A DNA stretch of 64,000 bases from Bdellovibrio sp. GT3. GTDB lineage: Bacteria > Bdellovibrionota > Bdellovibrionia > Bdellovibrionales > Bdellovibrionaceae. The DNA is taken from positions 280,001 to 344,000 of the forward strand of contig NZ_JBBNAD010000005.1 in NCBI RefSeq assembly GCF_037996765.1, given 5' to 3'. Below, one piece after another: positions 34,721-42,822 of the stretch. Every line of letters begins with the position of its first letter. Within the stretch, counting starts at the first letter, position 1. Position numbers and translations under genes: made by a program. The notes under the pieces are model-generated. The model worked only from the letters and a program-made list of their open reading frames with translations, made no database searches and had not been told where the DNA came from.

Positions 34721-34820
34721 CGGGGTCTAGACAACCCTTTTGAACCGGAATATCTACTGGCCCATACCGCAGCGGCGGAAAAGTAAACGATTAACAAAAC
34801 AATCCTTAAGGAGGATTAAA

Positions 34821-35315
34821 ATGAAAAAAGTATTCTTGGCGATCGCAATGGTTCTTGGTGTTTCTCAAGCTCACGCATACACAGCTCCGGCATGGGCTTG
34901 TAACCTGAACTTCAAAGGTACTGCTTCTGGTATCAAAGTTATCCTTGGTCACTACCAATACAACGGTAAAGGGACATTGGCTTGTATGTCTCCAACAGGT
35001 CAGACTGCTGAATACCCAGTAACTGTTACAATGAAAGCTAAGCCTTTCTCTCCACAAATCGCATTGGGCAAAATGGAATTGACGGGTCAAGCGGCTGAAA
35101 TCGCTCTTTTCGATTCTAACCCTGAATCCATCCTTGGTACTTACTACGTGGCACAAGCTCAAGGCGCAATCCTTGGTGGCGTTGGTGTTATCACTGCGAC
35201 TCGCGTAGATCTTCCAACAATCGCTCTTAAAGTGTCTTTCCAGTTCGCTAAAGGTTTCGGTGTAAACCTTGGTGTTAACAGAATGGAAATCGCACTAGAT
35301 CAAGACCGTAACTAA
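34821..35315 (+). CDS. Exported protein of unknown function
   Basis: A 164-residue exported protein with a signal peptide (MKKVFLAIAMVLGVSQAHA). The mature part is beta-rich with repeated patterns such as VTVTMKAKPFSP, IALGKMEL and GAILGGVGVITATRVDLP, and two cysteines near the N-terminus (WACNL and LACMS). I recognise no family. AAGGAGG is nine bases before the ATG, which fixes the start and suggests strong expression. It is divergent from the TIGR02147 gene, with two palindromes between, and ends in a terminator. Confidence 0.75.
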   Translation: MKKVFLAIAMVLGVSQAHAYTAPAWACNLNFKGTASGIKVILGHYQYNGKGTLACMSPTGQTAEYPVTVTMKAKPFSPQIALGKMELTGQAAEIALFDSNPESILGTYYVAQAQGAILGGVGVITATRVDLPTIALKVSFQFAKGFGVNLGVNRMEIALDQDRN

Positions 35316-35352
35316 TTCATTGAAGAATTGGAAAGCGTGAATCTCAAAAAAA

Positions 35353-35380
35353 CCGGGGACTTTAACCTCCCCGGCTTTTC
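35353..35380 (+). terminator. Intrinsic terminator
   Basis: CCGGGGA and TCCCCGG form a stem around an eight-base loop, with A-run before and CTTTTC after. It lies 37 bases beyond the exported-protein stop. Confidence 0.85.
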
Positions 35381-35492
35381 CTTCCCGAGATTTATTTTAA
35401 ATTTATTAACCGAAATGGTGATGAAAATGTTCACAGAACTGTCCGGAGAGGCGCTCGCCCTTCCTAATTCAATCAAATACAAAGAGTTATAT

Positions 35493-35852
35493 ATGGTCCA
35501 ACCTTTAAACAACGGTACATTTCCGGATTACCGAGACTTATTAAAAGAAAAATTTGCTGCAGAGAAGGCAAAGAAATACTCGTTCTCTCTGCAATACTGT
35601 GCGGATAGGCTTCAGGTATCGAAAACTTTCGTGAAGCTTGTTTTTGACAAGAAAAGACACTTCTCCATGGATACACTTCCTCGCCTTTGGGATCTGTTCA
35701 AGTTGACTCACAAGGAACGTCTGCATTTGACATTCTTGTTCTGTCACACAATCTCAGACAGCGATTTGTTGAAAAACCAATTCGCCCTTGTCATGAAAAA
35801 TGTAGAAAATGAAACGTTAGTGGTTTCTGACGCTACACAAGTCTCGTATTAG
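35493..35852 (+). CDS. Short TIGR02147-like protein with only the N-terminal domain
   Basis: About 119 residues from ATG 35493. The region YSFSLQYCADRLQVSKTFVKLVFDKKRHFSMDTLPRLWDLFKLTHKERLHL aligns with the HTH-like N-terminus of the two full-length family members in this window. The DUF4423-type C-terminal domain is missing. The start is uncertain: a Met at 35415 is also in frame, whereas the full open stretch from 35328 runs through a terminator and is excluded. A 7-bp palindrome and an L,D-transpeptidase gene lie immediately downstream on the same strand, repeating the regulator-palindrome-exported-protein arrangement. Confidence 0.7.
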   Translation: MVQPLNNGTFPDYRDLLKEKFAAEKAKKYSFSLQYCADRLQVSKTFVKLVFDKKRHFSMDTLPRLWDLFKLTHKERLHLTFLFCHTISDSDLLKNQFALVMKNVENETLVVSDATQVSY

Positions 35853-35873
35853 CCTAGGTCCACCTCGGTTTTT

Positions 35874-35889
35874 TGTACGCAAGCGTACA
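35874..35889. promoter_or_regulatory. Operator-like palindrome before the L,D-transpeptidase
   Basis: TGTACGC-AA-GCGTACA, perfect 7-bp arms, 41 bases before the transpeptidase start. A second, smaller hairpin (GTGGGT ... ACCCAC, 35892-35910) follows it. Confidence 0.65.
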
Positions 35890-35930
35890 CTGTGGGTAAG
35901 TTAAACCCACTCAAAAAATTGAGGTGCGAC

Positions 35931-36578
35931 ATGAAAACAAGCCATCACATAACATGTTTTAGCCTTTCCCTGCTGTTACTAGTGGGGAATTATGCGCAAG
36001 CGGAAGAGTCCACATACATCGATGATGACCGCATTCCTAACATGCTCGAAGATATCGACCCCTTTGATCCCAATGTTGAACAAGTGCTGGATCATTACGA
36101 TAAAATCTATGAACAAGAGACCGGGAAATCCGCTCACATCAATACTGTGATGGATGACATCCTTGGACCTTTTGCAGGTTGCCGACGTAACGCTTGTGCC
36201 GTTTGGGCCCAGGTTGTGAAAAGCTCACAGCGCATGTACCTTTACGTGAACGGAAGTTTACGAGGTTCATGGAAGGTTTCGACCGGTATGAAGGGGTACG
36301 GGACACCAAATTTTGATCGCCATCCAAACGGTCGCATCTACGATCGCTATACTTCTTCAAAATATCCAGAAGGTGACTACAACGGACTCGGCAATATGCC
36401 ATACGCGGTGTTTATCACTGGTGGCTATGCCTTACACGGCACTCCACGTGGCAATTGGCCTAAGCTAGGTACACCAGCATCTCATGGTTGCATCCGTATG
36501 CACCCAGATAATGGGTATACCTTCAACCGCCTGGTAAGATCCTATGGCATCAGCCGGGTTTGGATAACTGTACAGTGA
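35931..36578 (+). CDS. Exported L,D-transpeptidase (YkuD)
   Basis: A 215-residue exported enzyme that cross-links or edits peptidoglycan, or attaches proteins to it. The signal peptide ends near residue 26 (AQA). The YkuD domain shows MYLYVNGSL, HGTPRGN and the active-site block SHGCIRM with the catalytic Cys. The order and spacing of catalytic His and Cys are normal. GAGGTG lies seven bases before the ATG at 35931. In a predator such enzymes could modify the prey or bdelloplast wall; that is inference. Upstream lie a palindrome and a short TIGR02147-like gene. Confidence 0.92.
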   Translation: MKTSHHITCFSLSLLLLVGNYAQAEESTYIDDDRIPNMLEDIDPFDPNVEQVLDHYDKIYEQETGKSAHINTVMDDILGPFAGCRRNACAVWAQVVKSSQRMYLYVNGSLRGSWKVSTGMKGYGTPNFDRHPNGRIYDRYTSSKYPEGDYNGLGNMPYAVFITGGYALHGTPRGNWPKLGTPASHGCIRMHPDNGYTFNRLVRSYGISRVWITVQ

Positions 36579-36587
36579 TGATTTGAA

Positions 36588-37085
36588 TTAAAGAAATCTA
36601 CTCGAAGTGACCTGAGTGGGAACGCCTTTCCCACTCCACTTCGTATATTGATATTTTCCGCCGGGCTTTACTTTCTCATGATTGATTTCAACATCCACCA
36701 GAGCATTGTATCCAGCCTCCACAGCCAAGAAACCCAAGCGCAGCAAAACTTCCTCGCGATCCGGGCAGTCTTTTATTTCAATCGCTTTTTCTTTACGGCT
36801 GAATCTGGAGGTGATCTTAGAATCCGAAGTCATGAAAATGGAGATGGTCTTAGCCTTTTCGATATCGGCTTCGTATTTCGCAAGAACTGGCGCCACGTTC
36901 TGGTCATAGCAGGGACCACAGTAAACGGTATGCTTCACAATCGCTGGAACCACTTTCATGAAGGAAAATGAATCCTCATCCAAAAACTGCGCGCATTTCT
37001 TGCAAACATGCTCGCGACAGATCCCACAATCTAAATTTGCCTTAGGTTTTTGACAGACTACGCAGTTCGTATTTTCCATTTTCAT
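36588..37085 (-). CDS. Zinc-binding protein with C-terminal YbjQ-like region
   Basis: A 165-residue cytosolic protein. The first 60 residues hold several cysteine pairs (NCVVCQK, DCGICREHVCKKC, YCGPC), suggesting two zinc sites. The C-terminal part (EVLLRLGFLAVEAGYNALVDVEINHEKV) reads like the YbjQ family, whose function is not established. The start may be 37085 or the Met two codons later. It is divergent from the ClC gene with about 100 bases between. Confidence 0.7.
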   Translation of the reverse strand: MKMENTNCVVCQKPKANLDCGICREHVCKKCAQFLDEDSFSFMKVVPAIVKHTVYCGPCYDQNVAPVLAKYEADIEKAKTISIFMTSDSKITSRFSRKEKAIEIKDCPDREEVLLRLGFLAVEAGYNALVDVEINHEKVKPGGKYQYTKWSGKGVPTQVTSSRFL

Positions 37086-37187
37086 GATTCCTTGAGAGAA
37101 AATTACATGACACACCGTTTCGATGCAAGGTCCAAAGCATTGAAGCTTCCGTAGAAACAGCGCAGATTCGCCAAATTGGAGATAACA

Positions 37188-38525
37188 ATGGCAGAACACG
37201 AGCTCAGCAGAAAACGTCAGGTTCTTTTTATATACTCAATCACCTGTTTAATTGGCGTGGCGATGGTGTTTGTCGCAAAAGCGCTACTCATGATGATTCA
37301 GCTTTGCACTAATTTATTCTACTTTCAGGAATTCTCCTTTCATGAGCGCTCTCCGGAAAACCACACACTTGGGATAATTTCAGTCATCATTCCGGTTCTG
37401 GGAGGGTTGATTGTCGGAGTCATGGCGCGCTGGGGTTCAAAAGCCATTCGCGGACACGGAATTCCTGAAGCCATGGAAAATATTCTGGAGCGCGACAGTC
37501 GCATTCCGCGCAGAATAACTTTGCTAAAACCCTTGTCTTCAGCCATTGCCATCGGATCCGGCGGTCCGTTTGGTGCCGAAGGACCGATCATCGCAACTGG
37601 TGGAGCCCTGGGGTCATGGATTGGGCAAATCCTTCCAGTCAGCTCCTATGAAAGAAAGATTTTACTGGCATCCGGTGCGGCTGCGGGGATGGCTGCCATC
37701 TTTGGAACCCCACTGTCGGCTGTGATGATTGCCATTGAACTTTTGCTATTTGAGTTCCGCGCCAAATCCTTTGTCCCCGTCGCCTTGGCAACAGTGATTG
37801 CTGCCACACTTCGCGGAGTCTTCATAGGCAACGAATCCTTCTTTCAAATGCCAGCTCTAGGTGAAACATCGCCAATCCAACTCGTGGTCTTTTTGCTGTT
37901 TGGCGCCGTCATGGGGCTTTTGTGTATAGTTGTGACGAAGTCCATTTACTGGATTGAGGATGCGTTTGAAAAATTACCGATACACTGGATGTGGTGGCCC
38001 GCGCTGGGTGGTATCGCCGTGGGTGTGATCGGTTTGGTTGAGCCGCGAAGTCTTGGGGTTGGTTATGGGAATATCTCCATGAGCCTTGGCGGCAGCCTGA
38101 CAATCGGCGCAGCCGTCAGTATTTTGGTTTGGAAATTTCTTTCCTGGGCAATTGCTCTGGGAAGCGGAACATCCGGAGGCACGCTCGCTCCGCTTCTGAC
38201 CTTGGGTTCCGCATTCGGATTTATTGTTGGCAGTGGCTTAAGCCTGATGTTTCCAGAATGGGGCATTGATCCGCACGCGATGGCCTTGGTCGGCATGGCG
38301 GCGCTTTTTGCGGGTTCTGCGCGGGCACTTTTGACTGCCGTTATCTTTGCATTGGAAGGAACCAAACAACCACTTGGCCTGGTGCCCCTGTTAGGCTGCT
38401 GTTCAATTGCCTACATTGTGTCTTCGCTATTGATGAAAAATTCCATTATGACCGAGAAGATTGTACGTCGTGGCCTGCAGGTCCCGCACGAATACTATCC
38501 TCCTGCGCGAAAAACGCAGGAGTAG
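37188..38525 (+). CDS. ClC-family chloride channel or transporter
   Basis: Integral membrane protein of 445 residues with about ten to twelve hydrophobic segments. ClC selectivity motifs are GSGGPFGAEGP (the gating Glu of GxEGP kept) and GSGTSGGTLAP. The second Glu that marks H+/Cl- antiporters is not evident. There are no C-terminal CBS domains. The ATG at 37188 has GGAG seven bases upstream. The last codons lie in an 8-bp hairpin (38500-38522). It converges with a small exported-protein gene. Confidence 0.93.
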   Translation: MAEHELSRKRQVLFIYSITCLIGVAMVFVAKALLMMIQLCTNLFYFQEFSFHERSPENHTLGIISVIIPVLGGLIVGVMARWGSKAIRGHGIPEAMENILERDSRIPRRITLLKPLSSAIAIGSGGPFGAEGPIIATGGALGSWIGQILPVSSYERKILLASGAAAGMAAIFGTPLSAVMIAIELLLFEFRAKSFVPVALATVIAATLRGVFIGNESFFQMPALGETSPIQLVVFLLFGAVMGLLCIVVTKSIYWIEDAFEKLPIHWMWWPALGGIAVGVIGLVEPRSLGVGYGNISMSLGGSLTIGAAVSILVWKFLSWAIALGSGTSGGTLAPLLTLGSAFGFIVGSGLSLMFPEWGIDPHAMALVGMAALFAGSARALLTAVIFALEGTKQPLGLVPLLGCCSIAYIVSSLLMKNSIMTEKIVRRGLQVPHEYYPPARKTQE

Positions 38526-38528
38526 TTC

Positions 38529-39044
38529 CTAAGGTCGCAGCTCCGCACATTTGGCTGCTGCGATCTCAGTGACTTTTTCATTCTCCGATACCAGGGGAAC
38601 ATAGTGCTTTAGCAAAAGCTTGGATTCACCCTGGTCAAACCATCCATCAACTGAATACTCCACCACATCTCCTCTCATCGATAGTGATGAACTGGTGTGG
38701 GTGATTTTGATATCTCTTCCTACAGGCGAACAGTCTTGAATATTGACGCCGAATATCTCTGATCCCTCAAAGACCACAAAGGTATTTTGAATCGCAGACT
38801 CCCGATCCGTACCAGTATAAGCAAGACAAAAACCCACATTGGTTTCTCTGGATGAAGTCCAACCGCCGACAATAGCCGCAGACTGACCGTTCTCCAGTGC
38901 AAGGCCATCCCGATTGTAGTTAACGGCTGAAAATTCCCACGCGGAGTCAATTTGCTGATACTCACAAGTGATGTGATTAAATCTCTCCGCAGCCATGGAA
39001 ATGGAAGAGAGCAGGAAGGACAATATGATTACCCAATACTTCAT
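38529..39044 (-). CDS. Small exported protein of unknown function
   Basis: A 171-residue exported protein with a clear signal peptide (MKYWVIILSFLLSSISMAA). The mature part has four cysteines (ITCEYQ, GFCLAY, QDCSPV, AKCAEL) and is beta-rich. I recognise no family. The start at 39044 is the first Met before the hydrophobic segment. It converges with the ClC gene with three bases between. Confidence 0.7.
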   Translation of the reverse strand: MKYWVIILSFLLSSISMAAERFNHITCEYQQIDSAWEFSAVNYNRDGLALENGQSAAIVGGWTSSRETNVGFCLAYTGTDRESAIQNTFVVFEGSEIFGVNIQDCSPVGRDIKITHTSSSLSMRGDVVEYSVDGWFDQGESKLLLKHYVPLVSENEKVTEIAAAKCAELRP

Positions 39045-39153
39045 TCGTTCACCTCTGTTTGATTTCAATAAGCGCCCAAAACTATGTCAAGGATTCACTG
39101 GGCAATATTAGCTCCCTCTGCGACAATCGAGGTATCAATCAGGAGAATTTGCC

Positions 39154-39333
39154 ATGCCGGAAAAACCGCAAGCCCCCGATAAGCCCGAGGAACCAAAGAA
39201 TCCCGTCGAAAATCCCGACAAAAAGGATCCACGCAAAGACACCCCGGAAATAGATCCTCAACCTAACAAAGTTCCTGAAATAGATCCTCCCCCAGGCCAA
39301 CCGGAGAAAAGACTGCCACCCGATCCGCAATGA
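39154..39333 (+). CDS. Small proline-rich, charged protein
   Basis: A 59-residue frame that starts at ATG 39154, eight bases after AGGAG. It is composed mainly of Pro, Asp, Glu, Lys and Asn, with a repeated PEIDP motif, has no cysteine, signal or hydrophobic stretch, and is probably disordered. It is followed after 12 bases by the CoA-binding protein gene, so the two may be cotranscribed. A real gene is likely from the ribosome-binding site and biased composition, but there is no family support. Confidence 0.5.
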   Translation: MPEKPQAPDKPEEPKNPVENPDKKDPRKDTPEIDPQPNKVPEIDPPPGQPEKRLPPDPQ

Positions 39334-39345
39334 AAGGCTGAATTT

Positions 39346-39756
39346 ATGAACGTAGCTGAAAATGAAATCAAATCCGTCATGGATAAGTACAGAAAATTTG
39401 CGGTCTATGGGTTAAGCCCTGATCCGACGAAACCCAGTCACTATGTCCCGCTTTATATGCGTGATCATGGGTGGGAAATGGTGGGCACTTATCCCAAACC
39501 TCACGAGGCCAACGGATTTACAATCTACAAATCCCTGACCGAGATCCCCAAAGAGTATCGAAAGTTCATTGATGTCTTCAGAGCCTCGGAGAAAATTCCG
39601 GAAGTGGTGGATGAGGCGATTGCCCTTGGGGGTGTTGAAGTTTTGTGGTTGCAGCTGGGAATTCATCACGCTGCGGCCGAGGCAAAAGCAGAAAAGGCAG
39701 GGATCAAAGTGGTCTCCAATCGCTGCCTTATTATCGAACACAAGAAATGGTTCTAG
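39346..39756 (+). CDS. CoA-binding-domain protein (YccU-like)
   Basis: A 136-residue protein with a single CoA-binding Rossmann domain: KYRKFAVYGLSPDPTKPSHYVPLYMRDHGWEMVGTYP at the start, then DVFRASEKIPEVVDEAIALGGVEVLWLQLGI, and VSNRCLIIEHKK at the end. This is the YccU type; members bind CoA and may regulate acylation, but no activity is established. The length is normal. It follows the small proline-rich gene. Confidence 0.9.
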   Translation: MNVAENEIKSVMDKYRKFAVYGLSPDPTKPSHYVPLYMRDHGWEMVGTYPKPHEANGFTIYKSLTEIPKEYRKFIDVFRASEKIPEVVDEAIALGGVEVLWLQLGIHHAAAEAKAEKAGIKVVSNRCLIIEHKKWF

Positions 39757-39757
39757 A

Positions 39758-40315
39758 CTACTGGCCCGGAGTTGGAGGCGTCGCGGTTGGCGCTTCTACA
39801 ACTTTCTTCAGGTTCTCGAAGCCTTTTTCCATCTGACCTCTAAACATCGCCTCACAGTCAATCAGCACAGTCATTAACTTGGTCATAAACCCGCCATCAC
39901 CGTACATCGTCCATGTAAATCGTGTGCCGTCACCTTCGGGTGTTAGTTTATACTCAACCATTTGCTCGGCATTCATTGGTTTCGTCATAGTCAATTTTAT
40001 CGCCACGAATTCGTTAGGCTTGATATCTTTCATTTCCAGACGCCCGGAACCCGCCTCACTGTTACCCTCAAAATCCATGATGGATCCGACTTGCCCATCT
40101 TCTCCGGAGAAAGTCTTCTTCATATCAGGGTCCACTTGCTCATAAGGACTCCACTGACCGCCCATTTTGAAATTACTCAAGTAAGGAAAGATCTTGTCCG
40201 CTGACGCATTAATAACGGTGCTGTTTTCATAGCGGAACGTACCACTGCGAGTTGCCACATATCCCAGGAACAGGACAAACACTACCAGAAAACCTATCAG
40301 AATTTTTTTAACCAT
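39758..40315 (-). CDS. Membrane-anchored SRPBCC (START-like) protein
   Basis: A 185-residue protein with one N-terminal hydrophobic helix (FLVVFVLFLGYV) and an SRPBCC domain (TVINASADKIFPYLSNFKMGGQWSPY to TRFTWTMYGDGG). The domain folds around a hydrophobic pocket for a lipid or polyketide-like ligand. A short Pro/Thr-rich tail ends the protein. It converges with the CoA-binding gene at one base distance. The ligand is unknown. Confidence 0.85.
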   Translation of the reverse strand: MVKKILIGFLVVFVLFLGYVATRSGTFRYENSTVINASADKIFPYLSNFKMGGQWSPYEQVDPDMKKTFSGEDGQVGSIMDFEGNSEAGSGRLEMKDIKPNEFVAIKLTMTKPMNAEQMVEYKLTPEGDGTRFTWTMYGDGGFMTKLMTVLIDCEAMFRGQMEKGFENLKKVVEAPTATPPTPGQ

Positions 40316-40366
40316 AATGATGCTAACCTCCGTGAGCTAACATCGTCTCCCAAAAAATGTTCAAGA

Positions 40367-40804
40367 TCAAATGGCTAATCCGGCATCACGATAGGTTTGC
40401 ATTTCATCCCCAGAGACAAAGGCAAATATTCTTGGCCCCGATTCCCCTTGTTGCATGAAATAGGTCACATCGAAATCGATGGACTTTATCGGTGCACCAT
40501 CGGGACTGTACTGTGCACGGTAGTAAACTTTAACCATGTCATGGTAGCGATCAATCGGAGTGACCACCAAATTGCGAATATTGAGCTCGCGAGCCCCAAT
40601 CTTTTGATAGAACGAATAGGCTTTTCTTAAGGTCGCAGAAAAAAAGTGATTATTGGAACCCGTCTGAACGTCATCAGGTCCCGCTGCAAGAAAGTGATCC
40701 GTAAAGAAGCTACGGATCAGATCTGTATCCGGCTGGCCTTGCAATCCTTGATTATAGGCCCCGACGTATTTGGAAAAAAAGTCTTTGTACTGCCGTGCTG
40801 GCAT
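40367..40804 (-). CDS. SnoaL-like NTF2-fold protein
   Basis: A 145-residue protein with a conical NTF2-like fold pattern: YVGAYNQGLQGQPDTDLIRSFFTDHFLAAGP, then a string of beta-strands ending in PRIFAFVSGDE. Many such proteins are of unknown function. The start at 40804 is supported by GGAGGAAC upstream. It is on the same strand as the LysR gene at 40868-41785. Confidence 0.75.
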   Translation of the reverse strand: MPARQYKDFFSKYVGAYNQGLQGQPDTDLIRSFFTDHFLAAGPDDVQTGSNNHFFSATLRKAYSFYQKIGARELNIRNLVVTPIDRYHDMVKVYYRAQYSPDGAPIKSIDFDVTYFMQQGESGPRIFAFVSGDEMQTYRDAGLAI

Positions 40805-40867
40805 GAGTTCCTCCATGAGAGGTCTCATGATATGGCAACGGCAGACAAGACTCACATGACATTCCTG

Positions 40868-41785
40868 TCACTTAGTGCGCGGACTTTTTTTGGCTTGTAC
40901 AGCAATGCAATTCTTCAGTAGTTGAGCCCACACAGCACGAGCCACCGGCCCCATTGGTTTGTGCTTTAGGCGCATAATATGCAAATCCAAAGAGAAAGGC
41001 TTTACCTGCTCGTCCTCGATCAGCAACAGGCTTTCTTTTTTCAATTCCTTTTCAATCTCGTTCAGTGGCAGGCGCCCCCAACCAAATCCACTCATGATCA
41101 TTTTATGCTTTAATGCATGATCAGTGACATAGCTTTTCTTGGAATCAGCAACCACACCCTTGCGATCGCGTTTCAGCAAGTTGGTTTTATCCCCTTGTTG
41201 AAGAACCACAATCTGCGGGAATGGTTTTAAGGATTTATAGGAAAGATCCGGCAATGATTTAGCCAAGGACTTTGCAAGCACCGGAACCATCTCAATTCTG
41301 TCAAATGCAACACTCTCGACATTGTCGTTTTCTTCGGATTTGGTTGAAATCGCAAAGTCAGCTTCCTCTGACAACAAAGAATTCAATCCACCACTCATAA
41401 TCTCTGTGCGAAAAGTCATTTCAGTCGGATACTTACTAAGAACGGTTTCCTGAAACACACCTTCAATCGCCTCAAAGCGCACCAAAGGATCCAATACCAC
41501 CGTCAAATACGGTTCCACTTTCTTGGAACCCAATTCGATTCCCACTGTCTGCAATTCACGAAATGAAAAAAGACATTGTTTTGCCCAGTTGTAGAAGACA
41601 AGTCCTTCTGGTGTAAGCTTGGGTCTGTACTCTTCGCGATTAAAAAGTCGCAGGTTGAATTCCTCTTCCAGCTTCTTAATTGCAACACTCAGGCTGGGTT
41701 GGGTTTTATGGAGATGTTCGGCTGCCGATTTAAAACTTCCTTTTTCCACAATCATTTCAAGTGTTTCCAGCTGATCTATGGTCAT
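40868..41785 (-). CDS. LysR-family transcriptional regulator
   Basis: A 305-residue regulator. The N-terminal winged HTH reads DQLETLEMIVEKGSFKSAAEHLHKTQPSLSVAIKKLEEEFNLRLFNRE, standard for the family. The C-terminal domain is a two-lobed effector pocket. It is divergent from the pirin gene, and the 104-base gap between holds an AT-rich dyad (41801-41823), the normal site for a LysR regulator that controls its neighbour and itself. Confidence 0.92.
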   Translation of the reverse strand: MTIDQLETLEMIVEKGSFKSAAEHLHKTQPSLSVAIKKLEEEFNLRLFNREEYRPKLTPEGLVFYNWAKQCLFSFRELQTVGIELGSKKVEPYLTVVLDPLVRFEAIEGVFQETVLSKYPTEMTFRTEIMSGGLNSLLSEEADFAISTKSEENDNVESVAFDRIEMVPVLAKSLAKSLPDLSYKSLKPFPQIVVLQQGDKTNLLKRDRKGVVADSKKSYVTDHALKHKMIMSGFGWGRLPLNEIEKELKKESLLLIEDEQVKPFSLDLHIMRLKHKPMGPVARAVWAQLLKNCIAVQAKKSPRTK

Positions 41786-41800
41786 AAATTACCCCTTAAA

Positions 41801-41823
41801 CTATATAAATATAATATATATAG
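41801..41823. promoter_or_regulatory. AT-rich dyad between LysR and pirin genes
   Basis: CTATATA at 41801-41807 and TATATAG at 41817-41823 are inverted 7-bp arms around a nine-base spacer, in the LysR-pirin intergenic region. Confidence 0.5.
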
Positions 41824-41889
41824 ATTATAAAAACATATTAATTTTTTTGGAAGTAAATTTCACCGATACTCTATTCATGGGAGGCACTC

Positions 41890-42693
41890 ATGAACTTGAA
41901 GATTCCCCTTAAGCGCCGGGCATTTATGATCGGCGCAACAACGACAGCAATTGGTTTGATTGCAGGGGCTGTGCCTCTCACAAGAAAGGAAAAAGGTATG
42001 TTAACAATTAGAAGATCCAACGACAGAGGTAATGCAGAACACGGCTGGTTGAAATCCCGTCATACGTTTTCTTTCGCCGAATACTATGATCCTGAACACA
42101 TGCACTTCGGTCCACTTCGTGTCATCAACGAAGATAGAATTTCCGGAGGCTCGGGTTTTGATACTCATCCCCACCGCGATATGGAAATCATTTCCTACGT
42201 GGTTTCGGGTGGATTGCAACATCGGGACTCCATGGGCAATGTGGCAGTGATTAAACCTGGCGAAGTGCAACGCATGAGCGCTGGCACAGGAGTCATGCAT
42301 TCAGAATACAATGACGAAGATAAAGAAACTCACTTCTTTCAAATCTGGATCATGCCGAAAGTGCGTGGCGTGCAACCCGGCTATGGACAGAAATCTTTTG
42401 AGACCGAGTTGAACACGCAAAAACTTGTTCACGTGATTTCTCCGGATGGCAAGGATGGCACAATTGGAATTCATCAGGATGCGGATATGTATATATCGCG
42501 ATTGAAAAAATCCGAATCCCTGGACTTCAATATCGGCGACGACCGCCGCATGTGGCTTCAGGTTGTCAAAGGCAACGTTCAGGTTAATGGTGAAAAACTT
42601 GAAACGGGCGACGCGATTGCGGCCACTGATGTTGCCGTAGCGAACATCAAGGCCAGCGAGGATTCTGAAATGATCCTCTTCAAACTCCCTTAA
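41890..42693 (+). CDS. Pirin-family protein with Tat-like N-terminal extension
   Basis: A 267-residue YhhW-type pirin, a cupin that in relatives binds iron and oxidises quercetin. Metal-ligand wording GFDTHPHRDMEI (two His), then HSEYNDE (His and Glu), is intact. The first 36 residues are extra: KRRAFMIGATTTAIGLIAGAV resembles a twin-arginine signal. Both possible starts have good ribosome-binding sites: GGGAGG before 41890 and AAGGA before 41998, the latter giving a pirin of usual length. The longer form would be exported, the shorter cytosolic. The gene is divergent from a LysR gene and ends in a terminator. Confidence 0.88.
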   Translation: MNLKIPLKRRAFMIGATTTAIGLIAGAVPLTRKEKGMLTIRRSNDRGNAEHGWLKSRHTFSFAEYYDPEHMHFGPLRVINEDRISGGSGFDTHPHRDMEIISYVVSGGLQHRDSMGNVAVIKPGEVQRMSAGTGVMHSEYNDEDKETHFFQIWIMPKVRGVQPGYGQKSFETELNTQKLVHVISPDGKDGTIGIHQDADMYISRLKKSESLDFNIGDDRRMWLQVVKGNVQVNGEKLETGDAIAATDVAVANIKASEDSEMILFKLP

Positions 42694-42709
42694 AACCCTC
42701 CCCAGAAAA

Positions 42710-42736
42710 GGCGGGCCACCCGGCTCGCCTTTTTTC
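42710..42736 (+). terminator. Intrinsic terminator of the pirin gene
   Basis: GGCGGGCC-ACCC-GGCTCGCC (one G-U pair) flanked by AAAA and followed by a T-run. Confidence 0.88.
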
Positions 42737-42822
42737 TTTAAAAACCGCTCGGACTCAGCGTTTCCCGGGTTGACGAAGCTTGGGTAGTTAAGTCAAATGC
42801 CCCTCCATCAGGGGGAAATCAC

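Noticed and set aside
38500-38522. Hairpin at the end of the ClC gene as a terminator
   Set aside because: It is inside the last codons and has no T-run on either side, so it was only mentioned with the gene.
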